Shown here: piece after piece, positions 35,731-43,433 of the stretch
Numbering within the stretch: position 1 is the first letter of the stretch
How the letters are laid out: each line of letters begins with the position of its first letter
Assembly (NCBI GenBank): GCA_016792845.1
Contig: JAEUKH010000010.1
Coordinates: forward strand, 1 to 62,022
Reading direction: 5' to 3'
Origin: Myxococcales bacterium
GTDB taxonomy: Bacteria; Myxococcota_A; Polyangia; Polyangiales; Ga0077539
DNA length: 62,022 nucleotides
Translations under genes and position numbers: made by a program
Notes under the pieces: generated by a model
What the model was told of the DNA's origin: nothing
What the model saw: only the letters and a program-made list of their open reading frames with translations
The model's database searches: none

Positions 35731-37194
35731 ATGACACCCGTGACCGCGGCGGCTGCCACAGAATCTCCTCGCGCGCGCCTCGGGTGGGGCGCGGCGATGA
35801 CCTTGGCGGCGGGGCTCCTCGGGGGCGGCGCGAGCCTCGGCCCGGTGTGGGACGCTGACCTCGGGTGGATGCTCGCGGCGGGGCGCGCGATGGCGGCAGG
35901 GGAGGGGGTTCCGCGGGTGAACGGGTGGAGCGTGGCGGCCTGGTCTGGGCACCCGTGGGTGATGCACGAGTGGGGCTACGCCCGCCTCGAATGGGCGCTG
36001 TTCTCTCAGCTCGGGTACGGCGCCCTCGGGCTCCTCCGCGTCGCGGCGCTCGCGCTCACGGTGTCAGGGGTGTGGTCGATGCTGCGCGCCCTCGCGGCCC
36101 GCGAAGCCGCGGCGATCACCGCCGTGGTGCTCCTCGGCGTGATGGGTCGCTTCGAGAGCGTGCGCCCCATCGGCATGACCCTGGGTCTTGGGGCCTGGGT
36201 CGCGGCCCTCGCGTTCGCCCCCTCGCTCTCGCGGCTCGGGGCCCTCGGGCTCGGCCTCTTCGGCCTCGTCTGGTCGTGGGCCCACGGGAGCTATCCATTG
36301 GCGTGGGCGATCACTCTGGCCGCAGCGATCGAAATTCCTGATGACCGCGGGCGACGGCTTGGGGCCCTCGCGGCGATGGCGCTGGGCAGCTCGCTCGGGC
36401 CCTACGGGCTCGCGCTCCACGGGCTCGTCTCGCGCTACCTCTACGGCCGCGGCGACGACGCGACCGCCGTGGTGGCCGCGCGCATCGTCGAGTGGTGGCC
36501 GCTCTGGCGGGCGCCCCTGCGGGTGATGGACCCGACGGCGCTGACCGTGGGCCTCGGGGCCCTGGCCTTGGCGCTCCTGGCGCTGGCCCGGTGGCCGCGG
36601 CGGCCGCGGGTGTGGCTGTCATTGGCCCTGGCGGCGTTGGCGCTCTGGCACGCGCGCAACCTCGTGGTGGCGGTCACCGTGGGGCTCCCGCTCCTTGCGG
36701 CCGGGTGGCGCGGCGGGGGGGCGCTTCGACCGCAACGTGAGGCGCTCGCGATGGGGGTGTGTCTCATGCTGGGCCTCGGCGCCTTGACGCTCGTCGCGCG
36801 GCGCGGCGCGGTGGCCGTCGACCCGAGCCCCATGCCCGCGGCGGCGCTCCGGCTCACCGCGATGACCGGGGGCGCGGGGGTGTTCGTGACCCTGCCCTTC
36901 GCGGGGTGGGCGCTCTATCACGGGCGAAGGGTCTACTGGGACTCGCGCAACGACTGTTACCCCGGCCGGGTGGTCTCGATCGCGCTCGACCTCGACGAGG
37001 GGCGCCTCGGGCCCGACGCCGCCAGGGCCGCCCTCGACGAAGCGGGCGTGCGCTGGGCCCTCGTGCGATGCGACGGGCGCGGGCGGCAGAGCCTCGCGGG
37101 CTGGGCCCTCGCAGGGCGCGACGCGGGGCTGTGCCTCTTCAGAGCGCCGCCGTACCCATCGAGCGTACTACGCGCTCTGCCGACGGGCCGCTGA
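35731..37194 (+). CDS. Polytopic membrane protein, GT-C glycosyltransferase-like
   Basis: The 487-residue protein has about ten hydrophobic segments. The first loop holds VWDADLGWMLAAGRAMAAG (~40-58), the acidic motif expected in GT-C enzymes or relatives, followed by HPWVMHEWGYAR. The C-terminal ~90 residues are soluble (FAGWALYHGRRVYWDSRNDCYPGR, DEAGVRWALVRCDG) and resemble the periplasmic tails of similar membrane proteins. It probably transfers a sugar from a lipid carrier; donor and acceptor are not known. The ATG at 35731 follows a GTG four codons upstream (35719). The 3' end overlaps the convergent PilZ-like gene by 27 bp. Confidence 0.8.
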   Translation: MTPVTAAAATESPRARLGWGAAMTLAAGLLGGGASLGPVWDADLGWMLAAGRAMAAGEGVPRVNGWSVAAWSGHPWVMHEWGYARLEWALFSQLGYGALGLLRVAALALTVSGVWSMLRALAAREAAAITAVVLLGVMGRFESVRPIGMTLGLGAWVAALAFAPSLSRLGALGLGLFGLVWSWAHGSYPLAWAITLAAAIEIPDDRGRRLGALAAMALGSSLGPYGLALHGLVSRYLYGRGDDATAVVAARIVEWWPLWRAPLRVMDPTALTVGLGALALALLALARWPRRPRVWLSLALAALALWHARNLVVAVTVGLPLLAAGWRGGGALRPQREALAMGVCLMLGLGALTLVARRGAVAVDPSPMPAAALRLTAMTGGAGVFVTLPFAGWALYHGRRVYWDSRNDCYPGRVVSIALDLDEGRLGPDAARAALDEAGVRWALVRCDGRGRQSLAGWALAGRDAGLCLFRAPPYPSSVLRALPTGR

Positions 37195-37611
37195 GATCAG
37201 GTCGTCGGTGTCGAGCTCGGGGCCGTCGATGCGGAGCCATTGCCCTGCGATGCGGCCCGCCGGGTGCACGGCCTCGTAGGCGCGCTCGACGGTGCACCGC
37301 AGGGTCATCTCGCTCGCGCCGGGGTGCGAGAAGGTCACCCTCAGCACGCTGCCCGGGCCATACGGCATCGCGGGGCTCAGGAGCATCTGCCCCCACGACA
37401 GCGACACGCAGAGCGCGCGGTGGACGCCCCCCGGCCCCTCGACCACGACGAGGGCGGCGTTACGGAGGCCTGGCGAGCCGAGAGAGCGCGACGACACAGC
37501 CCGCGTTGCGTAGCCCACACCCTCGGGCCGAGACCAATTTCTGCCGAGCGATTGTCGCGCCGAGGGAGGGCCGCCGAGGGGCCATTGGGCGCGTGAGCGT
37601 CTTGACCGCAT
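37168..37611 (-). CDS. PilZ-like domain protein
   Basis: The 147-residue protein has the size and strand pattern of a PilZ barrel: RNAALVVVEGPGGVHRALCVSLSWGQMLLSPAMPYGPGSVLRVTF, then LRCTVERAYEAV and AGQWLRIDGPE. The canonical RxxxR and (D/N)xSxxG c-di-GMP motifs are weak here (only CVSLSWGQ stands where DxSxxG is expected), so binding of c-di-GMP is doubtful. The ATG at 37611 begins a basic N-terminus. It is divergent from the PP2C gene and overlaps the GT-C gene end. A GGDEF protein is encoded 20 kb away in the same window. Confidence 0.6.
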   Translation of the reverse strand: MRSRRSRAQWPLGGPPSARQSLGRNWSRPEGVGYATRAVSSRSLGSPGLRNAALVVVEGPGGVHRALCVSLSWGQMLLSPAMPYGPGSVLRVTFSHPGASEMTLRCTVERAYEAVHPAGRIAGQWLRIDGPELDTDDLISAARRQSA

Positions 37612-37705
37612 CGTATGGGCGAACGTAGGGTGCCCGCCGACTGGGGCCAGCCGGTGCAGTGGCGCACCGCGAGGCCCTTCTGTAGACCCCGCATCGAGGA
37701 TCGGC

Positions 37706-38425
37706 ATGAAGCTCGTCGCCGCTGGCTTGTCGGACGTTGGTCGTGAGCGCGACCACAATGAAGATTCGTACGCGGTGGAGTCGCCACTGGGCATGTTCAT
37801 CGTCTGCGACGGCATGGGCGGGCACCAGTTCGGTGAGGTGGCCTCAGCCCTCGCGATCGCCGCCGCGGTCGAGTACGTGCGCGAGCATTTGACGGGCGCT
37901 ACCGACAAGCTGGCGCTCCTGGCTGACGCGGCCCGCGAGGCCAACAAGCGGGTCATCGAAGAGGGGGCGCGCAACCGCAAGCGCAAGGGCATGGGCTCGA
38001 CCCTGGTGGCGATGATCCACGACGGCGACCGCATGGGGGTCGTGCACGTCGGCGACTCGCGCTGTTACCTCTTTCGCGAGGGGCGCATCAAGCGGCTCAC
38101 CCGCGATCACTCGCTCATCGAAGAGCTCGCCGGCGACGACCCCCAGGCCCTGGCGGCCCTCGGCGGGTACTCGAACGTCATCACCCGCGCCATCGGCACG
38201 GCGCCCGACACCCAGCCCGACGCGAAGTACGAAGACATCCGCCCGGGCGATGTGTTCCTGCTCTGCTCTGACGGGCTCTCGGGCGTCGTCAAAGATGCCG
38301 AAATCGCGCGGGTCTTGGCCCGCGTCGAAGACCTCGACGCGTGCTGCGTCGAGCTGGTGAAGCTCGCCAACGAGAACGGCGGCCCCGACAACATTTCGAC
38401 GGTGCTGGTGCGGGCCGAGGCTTGA
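37706..38425 (+). CDS. PP2C-type Ser/Thr protein phosphatase
   Basis: The 239-residue protein is a complete bacterial PP2C (PrpC/Stp1 type): RERDHNEDSY (11-22), FIVCDGMGGH (31-40), MGSTLVAMI, VHVGDSRCYLF, LLCSDGLSG and ENGGPDNISTV. The Asp residues in these motifs bind Mn/Mg. It removes phosphate from Ser/Thr kinase targets, so it is the natural counter-player of the kinases in this region. GAGGA lies 7-11 nt before the ATG. The next gene (DUF2079) begins 2 bp after its stop and is likely co-transcribed. There is no membrane segment. Confidence 0.95.
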   Translation: MKLVAAGLSDVGRERDHNEDSYAVESPLGMFIVCDGMGGHQFGEVASALAIAAAVEYVREHLTGATDKLALLADAAREANKRVIEEGARNRKRKGMGSTLVAMIHDGDRMGVVHVGDSRCYLFREGRIKRLTRDHSLIEELAGDDPQALAALGGYSNVITRAIGTAPDTQPDAKYEDIRPGDVFLLCSDGLSGVVKDAEIARVLARVEDLDACCVELVKLANENGGPDNISTVLVRAEA

Positions 38426-38427
38426 CG

Positions 38428-40809
38428 ATGCGCACCCTCGTCGCTGCGTCGCTCGCCGCGATCGCGGTCGGATACTGCCTCGCCGTCACCGTCACCGGCC
38501 TCGCCCTCGACCCGGGTCACCTCCAAGCGGCCTTCGCGCAGGGCTCGTACCTCGGCGCTCCGCCTGCAAGCTTCGCCCTCACCACGCTCGTCGCGACGCT
38601 CTTCTCGGGCGCGGTGACCTGGCTCGCGCTCGGCGGGGCTCCGGGGGCCTTTGGGCCCCTGAGTGCGCTCGGTCAGCGCCCGCTCGGCCGCGTGGCCTGC
38701 GCGCTCGCGCCGCTCGTTGTGGCGCCGTGGGTGGTGCTCGCCCAAGACGACGTGAGCCGTCGGCCGTCGCTCCTCGCGTGCCTCGTGGGCGTCTCGCTCG
38801 CGAGCGCGGTGTTCCAGCGCCTGGCGGGCCCGTCGGCTGAGGTTGAGACCGAGCCGTCGAGGGCGCAGGGCGCGGGGTGGCGTGAACACGGGCCGGTGCT
38901 CGCGGTGATGGGGCTCCACGCGCTGATCTTCTCGGCGCTCGCGGTGCTCCGCGACCGGGGATTGTGGTCGGCCACGGTCGACCTCGGGATCTTCAAAGAG
39001 GCCTTGTGGCACACCCTCCATGGGCGGGTGATGTTCTCGCCGACGGTGGGGTACAGCTTCCTCGGCGAGCACTTCGCGCCGGTGCTGTTTCTGCTCGTTC
39101 CGCTCTATGCGTTGTGGCCGACGAGCGCGTGCTTGTTGGTGGTGCAGACCGCGGCGGTGAGCGCGGCGGGGTGGCCGGTGTACCGGGTCGCACGGGCCGA
39201 AGGTCTCGGGCGCGGCCTCTCGACGGCGCTGGTGGCCGCGATGCTGTTCAGCCCGCCGATGCACACGGCGCTCCTCTACGACTTCCACATGGATCTCCTG
39301 GGCGTCCCCGCCCTCGCCGCGCTCGCGTGGGCGGTGCACCAGCGGCGGTACGGCCACGCGGCCCTGGCGCTGGCCCTGCTCGTCAGCGTGAAGGAAGACA
39401 TGTTCATCGCCGCGGGGGCGGTGCTCGCGGCGCGCTTTGTCACCGGCGACCGTCGCGACAAGGCCCTCACCGCGGCCCTCGGCGCCGCCACCCTGCTCTA
39501 CTGCGGCCTCGCGATGACGGTCTTGCTCAAGCGATTCGGCCCGCCCCCCGGGGTGCCCGTCTACATGAGCGACGGCACCCAAGACGGGTACAAATTCCTT
39601 CGTAATTTCAGACACTTGGCGGGTTATCCCGGCCCCGTCTTGAAGCTCCTGACGCAGCCCGTCCGCTTCGCGCTCTATGCGCTCACCGAGGCGCGGTTGA
39701 CGACGCTCTTGGGCTTCATCGCCCCGCTGGCCTTCTTGCCGCTCGGGGCGCGCGCGCGGGTGCTCTTGTTGGCGCCCTTGGGCATCGTGCTCCTCTCTGA
39801 CAACGGCGAGATCGTGGCGCTGCGGTACCACTACTCGGCGATCCAGCACCCGGGGGTCTTCCTCGCGGCGGCGTACGCGATGGGCGCCTGGGTGCGCGGG
39901 TCGAAGCGGCCTGCGGCCCTCGGCGCGGCGCTGTCGGCGTTGGTGGTCGGCGCGAGCGCGACGATGCTGGCGACGCACCCCGCGAGCGTGGCGTCTCGCA
40001 CCCACGCCCACGACGCGCGGCGGGTGACGCCTCACGTCGACGCGGTCGATCGCCTGGCGGCGCGCTTGCCGGCCGACGCGCGGGTGAGCGTGGGCACCTT
40101 CCTCGGGCCGCGGGTGTCGAACCGGCCGTACAGCATCATCTTCCCCCAGGGGCTCGACCAGAGCGACTGGGCGCTGGTCGATCTTCAGCGCCCCCCGTGG
40201 CCCGCGGGCCCCGACCAGCGCGACGACATCTTGCGCGGCCTCATGCGCGCCGACTGGGGCGCCGTCGGGTGGGACGACGGCGCGGTGCTCCTCCATCGCG
40301 GCGCCTCGACGGCGCGCAACACCGAGGCCGTGCGCGACCTCTTCGCCCGCCGCCGCTACGAGGTCGAGGGCACCGAGCAGAGCGATTTCAGCAACTGCTC
40401 CGAGGCCGTGACCGGCGCCAGCGACGGGCGCGCGCGGGTGGTTCGCGCCGACGACCCGCGGCCGCCGGGCTTCGTGGTCTTCGGCCCCTTTCTTCGGCTC
40501 CCGCCGGGCGATTACGAGGTCACCTTTCGCATGATGGCCCGCGATTTCAGGGCCGGCGACGGGCTCCTCGGCGAGGCCGACGTGTTCGTGCGCCCCGGTC
40601 GCCCGGTTGCGGCGCGTGCCCTCACCCGGGCGCTCTTTGCGTCGGGCGGGTGGGTCGACGTGACGGTGCCCTTCTCGTCGCCCGACGGCTGGCTCGATGG
40701 GGTCGAGTTTCGCATCCGTTCGACGCTCCGCGCGACCCTCGTGGCCGACGTGATTTCGCTCCGCGCGCGCGATGAAGCCGCGTGCGTCGATCGCATGATG
40801 GGTCGCTGA
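38428..40809 (+). CDS. DUF2079 polytopic membrane protein
   Basis: The 793-residue protein has about a dozen hydrophobic segments. It shows the DUF2079 marks: VDLGIFKEALWHTLHG near residue 183, FLGEHFAPVLFLLVPLYALWP, LLYDFHMDLLGVPALAALA and SVKEDMFIAAG. DUF2079 proteins are regarded as GT-C-like membrane proteins without a defined reaction. The C-terminal ~270 residues are soluble and end in a beta-rich segment (FGPFLRLPPGDYEVTFRM) that looks like a carbohydrate-binding or jelly-roll domain. The start at 38428 lies 2 bp after the PP2C stop. The pairing with a phosphatase is probably just operon sharing. Confidence 0.85.
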   Translation: MRTLVAASLAAIAVGYCLAVTVTGLALDPGHLQAAFAQGSYLGAPPASFALTTLVATLFSGAVTWLALGGAPGAFGPLSALGQRPLGRVACALAPLVVAPWVVLAQDDVSRRPSLLACLVGVSLASAVFQRLAGPSAEVETEPSRAQGAGWREHGPVLAVMGLHALIFSALAVLRDRGLWSATVDLGIFKEALWHTLHGRVMFSPTVGYSFLGEHFAPVLFLLVPLYALWPTSACLLVVQTAAVSAAGWPVYRVARAEGLGRGLSTALVAAMLFSPPMHTALLYDFHMDLLGVPALAALAWAVHQRRYGHAALALALLVSVKEDMFIAAGAVLAARFVTGDRRDKALTAALGAATLLYCGLAMTVLLKRFGPPPGVPVYMSDGTQDGYKFLRNFRHLAGYPGPVLKLLTQPVRFALYALTEARLTTLLGFIAPLAFLPLGARARVLLLAPLGIVLLSDNGEIVALRYHYSAIQHPGVFLAAAYAMGAWVRGSKRPAALGAALSALVVGASATMLATHPASVASRTHAHDARRVTPHVDAVDRLAARLPADARVSVGTFLGPRVSNRPYSIIFPQGLDQSDWALVDLQRPPWPAGPDQRDDILRGLMRADWGAVGWDDGAVLLHRGASTARNTEAVRDLFARRRYEVEGTEQSDFSNCSEAVTGASDGRARVVRADDPRPPGFVVFGPFLRLPPGDYEVTFRMMARDFRAGDGLLGEADVFVRPGRPVAARALTRALFASGGWVDVTVPFSSPDGWLDGVEFRIRSTLRATLVADVISLRARDEAACVDRMMGR

Positions 40810-40853
40810 TTGAGGCTTGAGCTTCGGCGCGCTTCGCACCACACTGCCGCGCG

Positions 40854-41210
40854 ATGAAGCGATGGGCACTGGGTTGCGGCGTGTTGGTCGGGCTCTTGGC
40901 GTGTAAGCAGGCGGCGTCGCGGCCGACCCAATCGGTCACCGTGGCGGCGGGGGCGCGGGTGCCCGTGACGGTGGGCGAGGGCTACTCGCCCGAGACGATC
41001 CGTGCCCCGGCGGGCGCGGCGCTGACGCTGGTGTTCACCCGCAACACCGACGAGAGCTGCGGGCAGACGCTGGTGTTTCCGTCGCTGAATCTGCGGCGCG
41101 AGCTGCCGCTCAATCAGCCCGTCGAGGTGGCGGTCACGGTGCCCGCGACCGGCGCGCTGAACTTCACCTGCGGGATGAACATGTACCGCGGCGCCGTCAC
41201 GGTTCAGTGA
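40854..41210 (+). CDS. Cupredoxin-like lipoprotein
   Basis: The 118-residue protein has a lipoprotein signal (LGCGVLVGLLAC) and then a single small beta-sandwich: VTVGEGYSPETIRAPAGAALTLVFTRNTDESCGQTLVFPSL and ALNFTCGMNMYRGAVTV. This is the cupredoxin_1 pattern seen in EfeO-like and plastocyanin-like domains. The likely copper-site residues are Cys (ESCGQ), Cys (FTCGM) and Met; the usual His ligands are not obvious, so the metal site may be altered. The 3' end overlaps the convergent YfhO-like gene by 7 bp. A role in copper or electron handling is inferred. Confidence 0.8.
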   Translation: MKRWALGCGVLVGLLACKQAASRPTQSVTVAAGARVPVTVGEGYSPETIRAPAGAALTLVFTRNTDESCGQTLVFPSLNLRRELPLNQPVEVAVTVPATGALNFTCGMNMYRGAVTVQ

Positions 41211-43334
41211 TGCCGGGCGGGCCCGCGGCGCTCGCGGCGCCACACGTACAGCGCCCAAAGGCTTAGAATCAGCACCGTTGACGCGCTCAGCCAGGCGCCG
41301 AGGGCGAGCCCCGGGAGCGTGAAGGTCATCACGAGACGGTGATGCCCTGGCGCGAGCGCCGTGCCGCAGAGCGCGAGGTCAGTGACCCGCAGCGGTGCGT
41401 CGGCTCCGTCGACGGTGAGGCGCCACCCGGGGTACCAAGGCGCTGAGAACACGACGAATCCCTGATGGCTGAGGGTGACCTCGGCGGTGACGCGGGTCGG
41501 GGCGGTGTGAAGCCACCGGGCCTCGCCGAGGGCCGCGGGCGCCGCGCTCCGGTCGGTGCTGAGCGGCTGCGGCGACTCGACGATGGCCTCGCGGAGGGGG
41601 TCGAAATCGACGGCGGCCAGCGCCCGCGCGGCCGACGCTGCGTCGGGCACGGTGCGGGTGCGGAAGACCACCCGCGCTCGGGTGAGCGGGTGCGTGTTCT
41701 GCCAGACGTCGACGCCGTCGCGGCCGAGGTGGGCGAGCCGAAAGTGCTCGGCCCGAGGCGCGTGACCGTGCGGCGCGATCAGCCAGCCGACGTCGAGCAG
41801 GTCGAGCAAGGGTGAGGCGCTCCGCCACGGGCCGTGGGTGCCGAGGTCGTGGTTGAGCTGCGCCGTCGCGTAGGGCCGCTGAAAGTTCACGATCCACAAA
41901 AAGTGCAGGTAACGCCAGATCGGGAGCGAGTGGTATCCGCCTGCGTTTTCGAGGCCCCAGGCCGCCAGGCCGTTGTGAAAGCGACGCGGCAAGAGCCGAT
42001 GCGTCGCGACCCTGTGCGGGCTGCGCTGAAGCGCCAGAAACTGAACCGCTTCGGGGCGTGACTGCGCCTCCGCGCGGCGGCTCGTCGGGTTGGCGGTCGA
42101 CCAGGTGCTCAAGAGCTCGACGAGGCACAGCAGAAAGAGCGCAGGCGTCACCGCGGCGAGGCGAGGCGCCTGCGCGCGCAGCCATGCGCGCACCACGTCG
42201 TAGCCGTCGGCGGCCAGGAGCGGCACCACGAGCACCCAGACGTAGAGCGCCCGGGTCGGCCCTCGCAGCGATGACACCAGCGGCAAGAGGCGGTGCGCCT
42301 GGTGCGCGAGGCCCGCGTCGCCGCGCGCGAGGTCGCAGCTGAGGAGCAAGAGCGCGACGAGCACGAGGCGCTCACCGCGCCGTCGTCGAAGGACGAGCGA
42401 CGCGAACGCGAAGAGCGTCGCCACGAGCCCCGAGCCCCAACCGCACATCTCCCATGGGTTGGGCGCGCCGACGTAGGTGCCAAGCGCCTCGTCGCCGAAA
42501 TACATCGGCATCACGAGGCTCAGCGCGTAGCGCCACGAAGGCCAGGCGTACGCCCCCGCGAGCGCCTCGGTGACCCCGCGGCCCCGCGGCGACTCGGCCA
42601 GGTGAAGCCCGCTCGGCACGAGCTGGACCGCCGCGAGCCCGAGGGCCAGCGCGACCCCGACGAGCACCCCCGCCGCGCGCCCGCCGCGCCCGCGCGACTG
42701 CGTGACGAGGCCCGAAGCGAAGGTCGCCGCGAAGACCATCGCGCCGAAGGGCAAGAGCTGCCAACCGCCCGCGAGCACCGCGAGGGCGAGCTGCAGCGCC
42801 AGCGCCCAGACGAGGCGGGGGCGCATGCCGTGGCGCGCGCGTTCGAGGGTGCCCAAGGCCCAAACGAGCCACACCGTGGTGTTCGTAAACGAGGCGTGGC
42901 GGAGGCGCATCACGAAGAAGGCGCCTAGCGCGAAGCTCACCGCCGCCAGCGCCGCGCCGACCCGCGACGCACCCCGGAGCCGCGCCCACGAGGCCATCGC
43001 CCACGCCGCCAGGAGCGCGTGGATCAAGGTCATCGACGCGTAGAACGTCAGCGGGTCGACCCAACGGAGGAGCCAGTGCGGGGGGTAGAAGACGCCGAGC
43101 TGCGGGTCGGTCGCGAGGGGCTGCCCTGACCAGAGCCCGGGCGCCCAGGTGGGCAGAGCGCCGGCCCGAAACGCGAGGGCGAGGCGGGTGTAGAGCGGCA
43201 CGAAATAGCCCGATGATGTCTTCGAACGACCAGACCTCGCCCACGAGGGGCGCGCGAAACTGAAAGAGCACCGCGGCCGCAACGACGAATCACGGCCATG
43301 TGCGAGACAAGCGCGCGCGGCGACGATCACCCAT
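41204..43334 (-). pseudogene. YfhO-like membrane protein gene interrupted by a TGA and a frameshift
   Basis: From about 43207 downstream one frame encodes ~667 residues typical of YfhO-like proteins: YFVPLYTRLALAFRAG, PTWAPGLWSGQPLATDPQLG, VFYPPHWLLRWVDPL, many hydrophobic segments, and a periplasmic-looking end (VVFSAPWYPGWRLTVDGA). The expected N-terminus lies in another frame (FVVAAAVLFQFRAPL, then VGEVWSFEDIIG) and would join the main frame if one base were removed at about 43208-43211. Upstream in that frame a start at 43334 (MGDRRRARLSRTWP) is followed by TGA at 43290-43292. So there are two lesions within 85 bp. It may be a true pseudogene, a sequencing error, or a gene starting at the internal GTG 43271 with only the frameshift. 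Confidence 0.7.
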
Positions 43335-43433
43335 CGCGGGGCACATCGTACGCGGGCGCGGTGATGTCAACGGGGGCGCCCCGACCCCGACGAAGAGGCC
43401 GCGGCGGCGGGGCGCTCAGGCCCGATGAGGGGC

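Noticed and set aside
38107..40869. A 920-residue minus-strand frame
   Set aside because: It is His/Arg/Glu-rich shadow sequence opposite the PP2C and DUF2079 genes, which have clear family motifs.
43290..43292. TGA as a selenocysteine codon in the YfhO-like gene
   Set aside because: There is no Cys/Sec expected at this N-terminal site, no recognisable SECIS hairpin, and a frameshift follows; damage or error is simpler.
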